Assembly (NCBI GenBank): GCA_028023455.1
Contig: JAQFVV010000968.1
Coordinates: 80,407 to 144,406 of the forward strand
DNA length: 64,000 nt
Direction: 5' to 3'
DNA from: Epiperipatus broadwayi
Lineage: Eukaryota; Onychophora; Udeonychophora; Euonychophora; Peripatidae
Positions 23,363 to 35,545 of the stretch are shown in pieces. Position 1 is the first letter of the stretch. Every line of letters starts with the position of its first letter. The translations under genes and the position numbers were made by a program. The notes below the pieces were generated by a model. It was not told the origin of the DNA and searched no databases. It worked only from the letters and a program-made list of their open reading frames with translations.

Positions 23363-24010
23363 TTATGGCCTTGCCATTGATGTCCGAGCTTTAAATTTGG
23401 TATGCATAAGTCTAGATGGCTGTGTTATATCTGCCCCGATGGTTTTCCAATCTTTAAATGACAGTAAAGACACCCTACTACCGCTGTCAATTTCCATCGA
23501 TAAGCTTTTTCCAAAAATTTTGACAGTCATTTCAAATTTCAGTGATTGGTCCAAAGACACATTATTAATCACTGCAAATTCCTTTTGCTTGGGTTTTCTA
23601 GTAAAACGCTCTTGGCTGTTATTACTTGTATCATTGTTGAATTTCTTATTTTGGCACATTTTTTCAAAATGGCCAACTTTATTACATTGTTTACAGCGTT
23701 AGTCATAAAAACACTCACGTGCCATGTGACCTAATTTTCCACAGCAAAAGCACTTAATTCGACTTTTCTTAATATCTGTTACTCCATTTTGATCAGGCAA
23801 CCTTCTTTTGGGTTTCTTGACTTTGTGGATTTCATAAGGATCGTTGTCCGCTATTTTCATGGCCGCAAATTCTTTTGCTTGCTGTAACACAAGTTTGTGA
23901 GCTATGCCACATTTGATAGCTACTTTATAATTGATATCCGTATCTGCCAATAACTGCTATCTCAAACTATCACTGCTCATTCCACATAAAAATTATTTAA
24001 GGAGAACTTC
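23363..24010 (-). pseudogene. Gag zinc knuckle and aspartic protease remnant
   Basis: Minus strand, 23950-23699: a basic gag C-terminus ending in CFCCGKLGHMAREC, a CX2CX4HX4C nucleocapsid-type zinc knuckle that binds element RNA. The next open stretch (23659-23363) holds the protease: FGKSLSMEIDSGSRVSLL with the D-S-G active-site triad. A C-terminal LIGHDCFNHLGI follows in an adjacent frame near 23260, matching the usual end of the protease fold. Stop codons and frame changes separate the parts. Order and motifs are as expected for Ty3/gypsy gag-pol. The chain then jumps to the element's 3' end. Confidence 0.8.
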
Positions 24011-24480
24011 CTCCAAATATGAATTGTAGATGCAGTTTTTTGTGAGTTCATGCAGGGCAGTATCATAATCTTGTGTTCACTCATTTTTGTCTTGTCAGCA
24101 ATTTCTGAAGTGTAGACTCACGAAGATTAAAATAGTCTGTCACATTATTTTTGATCTGTTCAAATGTTAATTCTTCCAGGGTTTTAGGTTCCCAAAGCCT
24201 ATTTGCAATTTGGATTGCTCCTTTTCCAGCGAAACACAATACAGGGGCCACTCAGTTGCCTCTCTGATGTCAAATTCAGATATTGCCAGCTGCATTACAA
24301 TATCTTAGTCAATTTAACAAAAAAAATAGAAATATATTTTTTAGTAGTTTATCCCCTCACGAAATGAATTAATTAGATGCCAACGTATACCGCTGTCAAT
24401 GCGTTGATTGTTATTACTGACAATTCTGCGATTTGCTGGGGATTAAAACCATTGAGGTTCATAATCAAGACTGTGCCTAT

Positions 24481-25244
24481 TGCTCGGGTGGATTGTAAAT
24501 AACAATAACAAAAATATATAATAATTAATGAGACAGCTCAGCAATTTAAATAATGAGAATTTATTTAGTTATATATATGAGTTAATCACTCTTGTTAATA
24601 TATACAAAAAAAAGATTATTATACACATGTTATATTATATATAAATGAGGGTCCAAAGGTGTATAAAAATAATAATGAGATCAATATGACCTGTTACATA
24701 GTGCCTAGGTTTACTTTGAAACATCCGGAGGTAAACTTCTCTGCAAGGCTAAGTGAAGGAAGGAGCTGATTGTAACAACCGAGGAAATAGCACATCTGCC
24801 TTTCAAGAGCTTTACTTAGCAAGTGTCTTGTCTCAGTTCAATTCTAGATCTATTATTTCTCTCTCCTTGTTTTTGGAGTAGCCTCCCGTGATTGGCCATC
24901 CGCTGTCCACATAGTGGTCATCTCTTTAGTTACTATTCTATCCCTGACAAGATAATGTCATGACTTTAGAAATGTCTATTTTAAGCCATCACTTTGTCTA
25001 CATTATCTTAATTCTTCTTGATAAATTATTTTATAGTTTCTCCTTAATTAAACTATTTAATTAGTTTAATGCTTTATCAAATATTGTGAATGCCCTTGGC
25101 ATCCACGCACATACTTTTAGTTTAGCGTTAATATATCATTTATTACTTATAATACACAATTAACAATTCGTTTAGTTTTATATTTATAATTATTAACTAG
25201 TAATACATATTTTGTTATACGTACATATACACACACATTTAGCA
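24481..25244 (-). repeat. LTR (5' LTR of the minus-strand element)
   Basis: 764 bp beginning TGCTCGGGTGGATTG and ending TTTAGCA. Direct copy of 21914-22677. I do not recognise a tRNA primer-binding site next to its inner edge at 24480. Confidence 0.9.
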
Positions 25245-25429
25245 CTAATATATATCGACATATTTCGTTTTGATTTTAAGTTAGCTTTATCCAGATCATT
25301 CCATTCCAGTTTCATTCTATAACCAATTACATAATATAGTTTGTTTTTTTTATATTACTAACTTAACCAACATATTTGTAGTTGCTAACTTTTTGTAATT
25401 CATGTTTATGAATGTTAATTTTTGTCTAA

Positions 25430-27720
25430 GAATGTCCTTCAACATTTTTAGCATTTATTTTGAGTTAACGTTATTTGAATTCAATTGGTAACTTCTCCAA
25501 CATTCGCTGAAGGTCTGAAGCATTAATTACAAAAAGAATACCATGACCTTCAAATTGTAGATCACTTAATAGTTTCCTTTTATTCTTTTGTTTTAGCTTT
25601 TCATTTTAATCGATAATTTTTAAAGTTGCTGTAAATCGCTTTGGAGATATGTAATGAACCTGTGATATTCCATTCTAAATGTTCATCTCCACATAAAACA
25701 ACATAATCTATACAATGGTTTTGCATTGATGTATATTTTTCAGATCATAAGAATATGCTGGATCTATATTTTCATGATACAATATTTAGTTATCTAGAAT
25801 TGCATATAGAATCCAGTGGCTTTTCATAATTTATGAATCCCGATCATAATGACATATTCATTGGTTCTTTCTACAACATTTATCACTAGGGTGATATTTT
25901 CAGTGAACTAAACCCATTTTAAATTTTGCTTATTTCTTTGATCAGTTGAAATCTTTACTTGAATAGACAATTGTAATTCTTTTAGGCAAACTTTGTACAG
26001 AATAGAAAGAAGGCTTCTTGTTTCATTTGTCTGTAGCACCGGACTTAAATATCAAATTACTTCTGCATTCTTCCATTTATAGAACATGTTTATCCTTTAT
26101 ATATTTACTTTGTCAACATATTTTATTTCTTCAGCTGCTTTATTTATGAATACAATTAAAATTGCCTTGATTTCCTGAAGACTTTTCTTTTTTATAGATA
26201 TCATTGCATACCTCTCTTTATAATTTAAAAGGCTGAGCAATTATGAAAAATATAAAAACTTCCTCAGATCCTCTATTTTTTTATTTTACATTACTATATA
26301 ATTCTTGGTGGAAATCTTTACCATTTTATGATATGATCTCTCTATTTAATCATATTTACAAGTGGGTTTTTTTATTATTGCAGAGATAACTTTCCCTTCG
26401 GTTTAAAGGATCTCTTTTGCGCCTTTGAAGTTTTTATTTTTTTTCATTTCACAATTACAATTTCTCACTTTTTTCCACTATTTAAAAAAATACTAGAGAA
26501 TTATTCATTTTCCTAATGGATTACGTTTACAATTTTTCATATTTCCTTTTTTCTCTGAGCATTATCTTCACTCACTCAAAATTTTTTAAGGAAATTGTTT
26601 CTGTATGCATTTTTTATCTTTCTTGAAATTCTTAATTGAAGTATCATTTATTTTCTTATAAATATTTTTTAAGTTTCAACTATGTTCATAATCTCTTAAT
26701 ATTTTGAAAGGATTTTCAAATTCTAATTTCAATTGATTGAAATATATTTCATAGTTATAAATATTGACAAGTAATAACATGTTTTTCATAATCGTTTTCT
26801 CTTAAACCTTTTTAAAAGATTTCTATCTTGAAATACATATTTCCTGTTAGTGACTATTCCATCCATTCTACTGTATCTCTATTTCAATTTCCGTCATATT
26901 TTTTTCCAAAGAAGCAATTCATAATACACGTTTTCTGTTAAATTTCCAATGCTATGTTCTACTTCATTTCGTTGACAATAACCAAATTTACGCACAATAT
27001 TTTTCAAAATCAATATTTCACTTACTCTGACAATAAGGTTTTCAGTGATCATTTTGTAATGTTAGTTGCACTGATGAGAACTATTTTGTGCATACATTTA
27101 AAAAGTATCTATTTCTTCATCGCAGTGAGAACTTTTTGTGGTATGAACCTAAATTGTCACCAATTGCAGTAATCTTCTAATTTCAATAACACTCGGTCAC
27201 ACATCACTTATTCAAAACAAAGTTCCTTCAAAGTCAAAATAAGAGTCATATATCAATTCATAGATCACATGACCCTATCTCTTAAGCTTGTAAGTTATAA
27301 ACAGTGAGGATTGCCAATTCCTCTACAAGCTTTATGATAAATGCTTAGCCAGAGCCAGCACTTAAAATATCTCTGTCAGGACCCCTCCCCAAACCCCTGA
27401 CATCTCTCAGAAGTGCCAAAGCACGAAACCATGGTCAGGGGTTTGGGGAGGGGTTCCTAACAGAGATATTTTAAGTGCTGGCTCTGGCTAAGCATTTATC
27501 ATAAAGCTTGTAGAGGAATTGGCAATCCTCAAAGTTCCTTCATATTTTAATAATCGCTAAAATTTAAATTTCATTTTTTAATTATAATTGACAATACTTT
27601 CATTTGTTTTTTTTGTGTGTGTTTTTTTTAAATTGCATTGCATTGGTTTCAATTTTGAAATTTATATATCTCCGATGAATGTCATATAATGTTTAACACT
27701 TATTATTACTATGTATATGT
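25430..27720 (-). mobile_element. Antisense RTE-like LINE remnant in module B
   Basis: The reverse complement follows the LINE at 9.8-13 kb from the endonuclease region (near 27700) to the RT region (near 25430). Clear anchors are the endonuclease segment at 26954-27172, the segment at 26620-26760 (LINE 11020-11160) and the motif A/B region at 25600-25900 (LINE 11960-12130). It has many stops and frameshifts. A 300-bp insertion with target-site duplication interrupts it at 27231-27530. Part of it (25430-25930) is shared with module A at 18400-18890. Confidence 0.8.
27231..27530. mobile_element. 300-bp foldback insertion with 12-bp target-site duplication
   Basis: A perfect 12-bp direct repeat AAAGTTCCTTCA lies at 27219-27230 and 27531-27542. 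In the LINE alignment only one copy of this segment is expected, so the 300 bp between is an insertion. Its last 225 bp form an inverted repeat: arm 27306-27401 pairs with 27434-27530 almost perfectly around a 32-bp loop. The first 75 bp lie outside the inverted repeat. Confidence 0.85.
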
Positions 27721-27729
27721 TAACATATC

Positions 27730-28170
27730 AATGATAACTGAGAGCCTGAGCTCACCCTGGACAATAATATCCCTGTTCTCCAGTGGGAGAGAAAAATGGT
27801 ACCAGCATTGATTCCCTCATGCCCACCTCAGAGCCACCCCTGAAACCCTGGGAGTTAGGCCCAGGAATTGCCAAGTACCTCAAGGATCCCCCCAAGGGAG
27901 CAGAGATGTATGAATGTGCAGTCTCAATCTAAGATAATAGTTGATTTATATTTTGTACTATATTGTTAGACCACCATGTGCTCCATCCTCTCCACTGCCA
28001 TAGAAAAGGAGACCCATGTGTGTACTGATCCCAGAATAGCACCTCCACAGCCCATGGTGGGCTGGGACTCAAGGCAGAGGGATTTTTCTCACCACTAGTC
28101 TCCCATCTTCCAAAAGCAAAGAAGAACAAATTAGTAGTGTTCTGACTCAACTGTTCATATATACAGTTCA
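27730..28170. other. GC-richer island of unknown nature
   Basis: This ~440 bp stands out as GC-richer than its surroundings, with runs such as CCCACCTCAGAGCCACCCC and CAGCCCATGGTGGGCTGGG (the latter a small palindrome). A plus-strand frame is open from about 27786 through EPPLKPWELGPGIAKYLKD until a TAA near 27931. A minus-strand frame is open 28171-27929. I recognise neither and see no clear splice context. It could be an exon, a processed pseudogene or an unrelated repeat. Confidence 0.4.
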
Positions 28171-31100
28171 CAGCTGAGATCTATTAGTTAGTTACTATGT
28201 TACAAAATATATTTTTTTTGCATCAAGAGCTTTAGTGTATATTATAGTTATTATATGTTTTAATTGTGTGTAATGTATCTATTGATTCATAGTTTCACAG
28301 GACAGCTGTTGTTTTATATAGTGTGTTATCGCAGTCAAAATGTCAGATTTTAATTTTTCTATAATAATCAGTTGCATTAATCTATAAGTAATATATATTA
28401 AGACTACACTCTTGTCTTTTAAATAAATCTTGTGTTAAAGATTTGCAGAGGTCCCTACTGTCCTTTTTTCAGGTGCATACTTTTAAGGTTGTAGCCTTAA
28501 TTATATTACTTTAAGTAACAAGTATGCGCTTTATAAATATAATTATTAATCCATAAGATAAACAAATGTTTAAAATGTTTTAAAGTTCAAATTAAGGATG
28601 ATTAATACAGTCTAAAAGTTCAATATCAACAGTGTTCCTAAGGAGTAATATAATTTTTTTAATTTAGCATTGGTAAGTGAAATCATTAAGTAAACATCTG
28701 AATAAAGCATTTGAACTATTCACTGTTAATAAAATTAGGTAAGGTACACTTGGTTGAACAAATCACCTAATTTCAACTGCAATTTTCATGAAAGTCCTTG
28801 ATTTATAACCTAAGTATTCAATTCATTATGTGTAATATTTTTATTTAAAGCAAACTTTGTTAAGTAGGTCATTTTAGTTTTCAACTTTATTTTCTTTGAC
28901 AAACTTTCATTTATAAGTTAAACCCCAAATCACAATGAATACTGTTATTATATAGATATTAAACCGGATGCTATGTCCAATTCAATGGTTTCATTGCCAA
29001 AAATCAAACCAACTTTTATTTTCATTAAATTTCTAAAGTTAAAAAAATTTAAAACTATTTAAAAGTTTGTTTATAAAGAGTACGTGTATTAACACACATA
29101 CTCAGTTATGTTTAAAATAGGTCATTTTATTTTTTATAAATTTGATTTCTAAAATAGTTTTTTTTTACCACTTGTTTTTATTTTTTTTATCAAATTAATT
29201 AAAAACAAGCAAACTTTTTAATTACATTCCTGTTTCTTTTATTTTAATTATAATCTAATTTTAGTTTAATTTTAAAAGTGAGGTTTAATTTTGTGTTATT
29301 GTTTTTTTTTATAAGTTAATCCCTGGTTAGAATTCTTAATTAAGGCTGAGCAGGAGAATAAGATTTGCCCTGGGCTAAGACTTATAAATTGAAAAACAAG
29401 AAAGTTTAAGCAGGAAATAGTGTGGGGGTATAAGTAACCACAAAAATTTTGGACATTGGAGATTATCCTTGGCTGGAACAAGCTATTCAGAGAGATTATT
29501 CTAGGCTTGACCAAGCTAATTCTGTGTCAAAGTGATTGGTTCAGCTTCTTAATTCTAATATTCATTTTACATTAACCTGTTGATGTTCATACTTTTGGCA
29601 GTCTGGATATAGTTGTTAAAGTTTGCTTTCACAAGATGTCTGAATTTGTTACTATGTGTTATAAAACCTACTACATGCCTTGCTAAGTTATTTAAAAATG
29701 GACTCTTGATTCCCATCTGTTCTTTCATCATGCCCTGAAGATCTGGGAGAAAAAGGATCCTGAAATATACCTCTACACTTGCCGCCATGAAGAGAAGACA
29801 CCTGAAAGATGAACTCAAAAAATATATAAATATGCACACTCTTGAAAAACTATGTTAACTATGCTTTACCATAAGGTAAAAATTTTCTTATTCTTTCTAG
29901 GGCAAATAAATCTTTTAATTAAATCTCTACTCAATCTAAAAATAAATATGTAGTTTTGGTAATTATTTAATCTCATGTTTATTAAATGCATTTACTTTTT
30001 TGGGGTTATAGTGTGTCTTGGAATATGAGTTTTAAGATTCCAAGTTTGTTTTCAATTTTGTTTATTGGGGAGTGTATTCTGAGATTATAGTTTATATTCT
30101 TAATATGTTTCCCTTTATTTTATTAACTAGTGCTAAATTCTGTAGCAGTTTTTCAAAATTTTAATTTTCTCACCTATCCTTAGTTTATTGTACAATAATT
30201 AATTTAAATTACTGTGTTTGTGCTTTTTGTAAACTGCTAATCTTTTGGCTGGCAGTTTATTGTGTTAATTGTTATTCTAGTTTTCCTGTAGTTGGAGGTT
30301 AGGATCGTAATCGTATAAATGGGCTATCCTGCTGACAAAATGATGTTCTGACCTCAACACATTATTCTGGGGCAAGAAATGCTTGTTGGTGCCATTTCAC
30401 TGATTTCTTACAAGACTATTATTTTCATATCTCTGAATTAGAAAACTAGAATTGTTGTTCTTTTATAAATCACCAGCAGGAAGATATTTTTAATTCTCAT
30501 TTAAATTGTAGGTGATAGAATGTTTCTTTCTGCTAAAGCATTTCATGTTTTATATTTTCAGCTCATATACATCTCTGATGAATTAACATATAAAAAATCT
30601 AGGTCAAACGTTGGTATTTTGTTTGTGAGATTTATTTGATCTTTTAATTTTTTTCTGCTTTAAATTTATTTGTCAGAGCTGTACTGAGAATTTAGTTTGT
30701 AAAATTATTTGTAATTTTAATTATTTCACTTTCTTAATAAATGATTGGGTGGACATAAATGGTTTTCTAATTGCTGATTTGTCTCTTATTGAGATTTTAA
30801 TTATTATACTCAGATTAGTTTTGAACAATTGTTTAGTTGGTGATTCCCCAATTTTAAATGTCAGTTTTCCTTGAATCAGATATTTAATGTTTCTTCCATT
30901 TTAAGTCATTTACACCAGAGTATTTTCTAATTTACTATTTTCTTAAATTGGAGATTGAAGTTTTCTCTCATTTTATAATTCATACTCCATCAGATTCATT
31001 TACCATTTTTTTTATTCTTGCATTGTAATCAACTGTGGAAATCTTAAACATGATTTTTCTATGCAGTAGTTCTGCGAACCTTATGACATCATTGGTCAAC

Positions 31101-31590
31101 AAGCTAGTGATGTTCACCCATGCTGGTTCATTGATTTATGCAAGAAACTTTCCTTTGCTGTTCATTTTGGAACTTTTGAATAAGGAAACCTGAATTGTTT
31201 AAGTGAATTGCCAGCTGAAAGAAAATCCTTTCCTCTTTTTAATTCCTTATTAGAAAATTAGTCCATCTGCCAGAGCATTGATGTTTAATTTTTTTTTTGT
31301 TAGTACATGCCTGATTGAACCGTATTTATTGTGTTCAAAACTTTACTTTAAAATTTTGTATTTCTCTTAATAAAACCTTAAAATTATTTAAACTTAATTT
31401 GGCTTATGTTTGTCTTAGTGCTTTTATTTTTCAATTCTCTCAACAATATTCATAAGTTCTTGATTTCTCCTTGAATCTAGTTGGCACAAACCATCATTCT
31501 CATCCACTTTTGATCACGATAAACAAATTTTCCATATACATGGTGATCTGGTGGCACCCTTCATGATTAAGGATAGATTGAGTGACCATT
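28171..31590. other. Long AT-rich non-coding stretch with one internal duplication
   Basis: No recognisable gene. A segment at 28715-29020 matches 33437-33625 (AATAAAATTAGGTA, CACTGCAATTTTC-type and ACCAACTTTA anchors), so this region probably belongs to the same duplicated host locus as module C. The 90-codon minus-strand opening at 29839-29567 has no domain I know. Confidence 0.4.
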
Positions 31591-31618
31591 ACAATATATA
31601 TATATATATATATATTGT
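31591..31618. repeat. (AT)n tract with TTACAAT/ATTGTGA edges
   Basis: The tract reads CCATTACAAT, then AT repeats, then ATTGTGATGACC. The edges resemble the termini described for the ATTGTAMC elements but match less well. Confidence 0.5.
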
Positions 31619-32425
31619 GATGACCACGTAAAGTCGTTGACACACATATATATTTATTAATAAAATTAGAAAGTAATAAAGGTGAAATAAATTAGCTAAT
31701 AATTTTTTTTTTAAAAAAAGAAAGGAAGGAAAAGAAAAATTGAAATTCTAATGTCAAAATTACTGTGGATTGTGTAATAGTAAGAGAAGGGGAGAGGGGG
31801 CTGCATAAATAAAGAAATGTGTCTCTTTCTCTCTTGTAAGTCAAATGTTAGAAATTTATTTTGTTTATTGTGGGAGAGGGGAAAAGGAAGCATAAAGAAA
31901 TGCATGTCTTCTCTCTCATTAAAAAAAAAATATATTATAACAAATTAAAATAAATGTAAAACGTAAATGTGAAAAAAATGAATGAATTGTAAACTTTAAA
32001 TAAAATAAATGTAATATGTGATATATAAAAAAAGAAACAATATGGCCGTAGGTGTGAAAGTCTGTTGGACAAATTAAATTCCACGGACAAAGAAATGTTA
32101 TCAACGGAAGATCTTTGCCTGATCTGTTAAATTAATTGGGACTTACATTCCGGCAATAAAGAAACATAATGATAAGAATTGGTTGGAGATCTAAGTCTTA
32201 ATTAAAAAATTTTAAAAACAATGAACAAAAGAATGAGATTAAAAAAAATTACAATTTTGTCTGGCATTGCTAGTAGAGACTTTAGAGAAGCAACAGCTAA
32301 AAGAAAATGGAAGAAGTGTGTGGCTAGTGGCATTAAAGGGATGTGGGTATGAATTCAAGCCATCTCATCACTGACTCACAATGTAAGATCTTTGCCTGAC
32401 CTGCTAGAGGGATCGCCGCTTCTGT

Positions 32426-32619
32426 AGCTGTCAATTGAAACTCAACCTAAAGAATCAACCGGCAAACTGGATGAAATAACCCCACAAACTGAGGAAGTTA
32501 ATGGAGAACCTAAGGAATCAACAAGCAAAAACTAGGAAGAAATAACCCCACAAATGGAGGAAGTTAATCAAGAGTGCTCGGGAGAAATACCCATGGGACA
32601 ATTACAGCAAAGCCTAGGT
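32426..32619 (+). pseudogene. Exon-like remnant with an acidic 51-nt repeat
   Basis: Between an acceptor-like CGCTTCTGTAG and a donor-like CCTAG/GTAAAA the plus strand reads SIETQPKESTGKLDEITPQT, EEVNGEPKEST and, after a TAG stop, EEITPQMEEVNQE. The unit K-x-x-E-E-I-T-P-Q-x-E-E-V-N occurs twice, so the segment is a short, acidic, repeat-bearing peptide. One in-frame TAG breaks it. I do not recognise the protein. Coding-like codon periodicity plus splice-like edges make it look like a decayed exon, possibly captured within a mobile element. Confidence 0.35.
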
Positions 32620-33159
32620 AAAAGCATGCATGCATTTTCATTTATCTACTATTCATAACTAAATATAAAATCCATGATTTGATACAATAGAACTCTATCA
32701 ACAGGACTTTAAGAACTTTAATATCTGATCTATTTTCATATATTTATTATAGCCAAGTATTTATAAGTGTGTGTTTATTATTGTTATTATAATGTAATTT
32801 TTTATATAAAGTGTGAGTATTATTATTAAACATATTTGTCATTAAATTTCGTATCCTTGCTTTATTCTCCTATCACCAAGCTATGACAGGGGGGGAACTG
32901 TAAGTAATGGTTAAAGGGGGCATACTGATTTGTTTAAGATATTCATGTGCTGCTTGTTCATGCAGAATCCCAATTCTAAAAAATAAAAAGCAAGCGCTGG
33001 ACATTCGCTAAGTTTCTTTGAAATAGTTTGCTCTGTTCAGCAGCCGAGAGTTTTGGCTGGGAAAAATAACACCAAGATAATATGTACGTATTGCCTTGGG
33101 GTTCAGTCAAGGGTATAGATATGAAGTTAAATTTGTATCTGTATTAGCTCTCTGCTTGT

Positions 33160-33357
33160 ATTGTAACGGCGTTGGTTAAAATAATGAATAAGATAATAAA
33201 GAATCTAAGTTGAAAACAATAAATGGATAAAGAATCAAAGTCGGAGAAAGAATTAAAGTATAATAAATTAAGTATAATGTAGAATAAAATAATCGAAATA
33301 AATATAGTTGAAAGTACAAATAATTACTCAACCGTACGAATAACCATTTCCGTTATA

Positions 33358-33359
<2 letters not shown>
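33160..33359. mobile_element. ~200-bp MITE with ATTGTAACGG/CCGTTATAAT ends
   Basis: Left end ATTGTAACGGCGTTGG and right end (reverse complement) ATTATAACGGAAATGG are inverted over 16 bp with four mismatches. The right end abuts an (AT)n tract (33358-33408). The interior is AT-rich and non-coding. The terminus agrees with the larger elements at 34865 and 36919, so this may be a non-autonomous member of the same family. Confidence 0.55.

Positions 33360-33408
<49 letters not shown>
33360..33408. repeat. (AT)n microsatellite
   Basis: About 48 bp of almost pure AT dinucleotide lies directly after the MITE terminus. Confidence 0.9.
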
Positions 33409-33410
<2 letters not shown>

Positions 33411-34855
33411 CACTAGCAGTGATTTTCACAGGAATCTCCCATCATAATAAAATTAGGTAGAGTAAGTTTCATTTAATATATCGCTTTAGTTTTCACTGCA
33501 ATTTTCTTGAAAAACTTTAATTTATAACTTAAGCACTCATATCCCAATGAATAACGTTATTAATCTTGACTTGTGAATGAAAAGGCCAGCATTGGCAATG
33601 ATCCCCACACCAACTTTATCCAAGCTCTAACTGAAATAAAAACTGGTATTTAGGCTTCCAGGTACCCCCCAACACTCAGACACCCTCATTCAATCATCAA
33701 AGTAGAGTAAAACTGAATTTGCCTTTAAAATTAATATTTCTATAATAAACTTTAACAATTTGTATGGTTGCCATTTAATTTTCATATCCTCTCTAAAAAA
33801 CATGTGATTATTCTTACTTATGATCAGGTGATGAAATCATACCGAAAAGAGAGCTAAGTAACTACTTTTTTAACTAGGCTTATTTGTGAAAAACTCTAGT
33901 TCCCTAAACTAGGCGGAAAGAATCTGAGAAGGGAAGCCAGTAACAGAGTTAACTGGAGTCCTAGGTTCCCTCTAGTGGACTATAATACTTCATTTGTATA
34001 TACAATATTTGCTATTTTTGTAGTTCTGGAAATACTGAGTTTTTAAATTTAATTTTTGCTTCACCTAAGCATTTAAAAATGTTAATAAATTATATAATGC
34101 TAGAAATATATTCTTGTATTTTGTGAGATGTTTTTTATTTGAAAATTATCTGTGCTTATAAATACCTAAATAAAATATTGTCAAATTGAATAGTATATAG
34201 CCTATGGTAATAATCAGGAGATGTTTGTGAATTTCTGCCTCCCTCATAAACTGTTGGCTTGAATGGTGATTTAGCCCTTTTTAGAAAGTGGCAAATTAAT
34301 TAGTATTGTCTGACATGATAATAAATATGTAAAAAACATGGACACACATTTACCACATCTTTAGATCTCAACTATTATTTCCATTAAGAATTTTCAGATA
34401 ATTAGAAGTAAAAAAAATCATGTTTATCGATCTTACAATCAAAGATTAAAGGCAAACTCATTGCACTGGATGATGCTCTTCATGTTTGGATAGAAATTCA
34501 TGAATTTAGACTGATAAACAAGTCTTCTTTCAGTACCACCCATTGTTCTTCAACCCTTTAAATACAAGAAACTGCAAATTTATTTATTTGACAAGATTGC
34601 TTCAACTTCACAAAAAATGTTCTCCTGAAATAGCAGTATTCTCATTAAGAGTATAAGCAATTAAAATTTGTAAAACTATCATAATAATTGAAGACCTATA
34701 CTATCATATTCAAGATAGTATATTCAAATTTTCATCCAAATCATATAAAAACTTTTCTATATCAGCAAATAAATACCTTTTGTAATAAGATAGCGACAAA
34801 ACAATATAGCGACAAACAATTTTGCAGATGCTATGTGCAAGAATCAGTATATATA
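33409..34855. repeat. Duplicated module copy C, left part
   Basis: From about 34018 this matches modules A and B (TAGTTCTG, AAATACCTAAATAAAATATTG, TTAATTAGTATTGTCTG, GATCTTACAATCAAAGATT). It breaks off at 34855 within the equivalent of 16530 in copy A. The match resumes at 51094. The upstream part, 33437-33625, matches 28715-29020. The 16.2 kb in between is inserted DNA. Confidence 0.8.
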
Positions 34856-35253
34856 TAAATATATATTGTAACAATATATAAATATGTCGTTACATTAAAT
34901 TGAAATAAAAACTTTTAAGTTCGCAAATAAAAATAAATGTATTAAAAAAAAAAAACTAAACACTAAAATTAAATTGTTTGTTAAACGTATATATTCGCAC
35001 AGATGCTAAACTTTAAAAAAAAAATTTTTATAAATAAAAAAAGTATTTGAGCATACTTTTTTGATAAAAAAAATAAAAGATTTAAATATAGAAATATTTT
35101 AATAAAGAAATAATGTAAGTTAAAATAAAAACAGGTATTAATTAATTCCTGTAATCTGTAAATGGAAATGATTGTTTATTAATTATCCAAAAGCTGTGTA
35201 ATTAAAAAGTCAGATGAAAAGTTAGATAAGAGAATAAAGAGAATTTAGCTTGA

Positions 35254-35368
35254 CCAATGGCAGCACCAAGCCTCAGCCCAGACCCGAATGAAAAGGATAG
35301 ATTAGTGACGTTTTGTTGGTTGAATCTGTGTGGATACTATAAAAGGAGAAATACAGTTTTCCTGACAG
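35254..35368 (+). promoter_or_regulatory. CCAAT and TATA core-promoter-like sequence
   Basis: CCAAT at 35254-35258 lies 80 bp upstream of a perfect TATAAAAGG at 35338-35346. Transcription would be expected to start near 35368. The stretch is distinctly less AT-rich than its surroundings, so the TATA box is not merely background. Confidence 0.5.
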
Positions 35369-35452
35369 TTTTTCCGGCTTGTTTTTGAGGGTCATGATAG
35401 GATGCACATATCACACTCTCTCTATTTTAAAAATGAACTGACTGATACTAAA

Positions 35453-35545
35453 ATGAACCAGCTAATACTACCTCTGGAACATCTGACTGGGTTTTCACAT
35501 AAAGACTCCATGGAAATTTACATCAAGTGCAGTGATTCTTCTACT
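35453..35545 (+). CDS. Possible short first exon (31 codons) downstream of the TATA box
   Basis: An ATG about 115 bp after the TATA box opens a 31-codon frame (MNQLILPLEHLTGF at its start), ending at a good donor-like ACT/GTAAGC (35546). If not spliced, the frame ends three codons later. An earlier ATG at 35396 opens only a short frame. No domain is recognisable. I treat it as a candidate first exon of a gene carried by the 2-kb element, with the rest unidentified. Confidence 0.25.

Larger units (their letters stand above)
21914..25244 (-). mobile_element. Internally deleted Ty3/gypsy-like LTR retrotransposon
   Basis: Two direct 764-bp LTRs (21914-22677 and 24481-25244) bound a 1.8-kb interior. 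The LTRs run TGCTCG...TTTAGCA on the plus strand, i.e. TG...CA. On the minus strand the interior reads gag zinc knuckle, aspartic protease, then a possible integrase C-terminal remnant next to a polypurine tract (GGGGGAGG at 22681-22688, beside the left LTR). The reverse transcriptase, RNase H and integrase core are absent, so the copy is deleted to about a third of a normal element. I see no clear 4-5-bp target-site duplication. The LTRs differ at many positions, so insertion is not recent. It lies within module B. Confidence 0.85.

Noticed and set aside
29567-29839. 90-codon minus-strand opening with mixed composition
   Set aside because: Looks partly protein-like, but I recognise no domain and see no splice sites or neighbouring coding signal.
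31614-33359. A 1.75-kb element from ATTGTGATGACC to CCGTTATAAT
   Set aside because: The left end matches the family poorly, and the right end pairs better with 33160 as a 200-bp MITE. Left open, not annotated.
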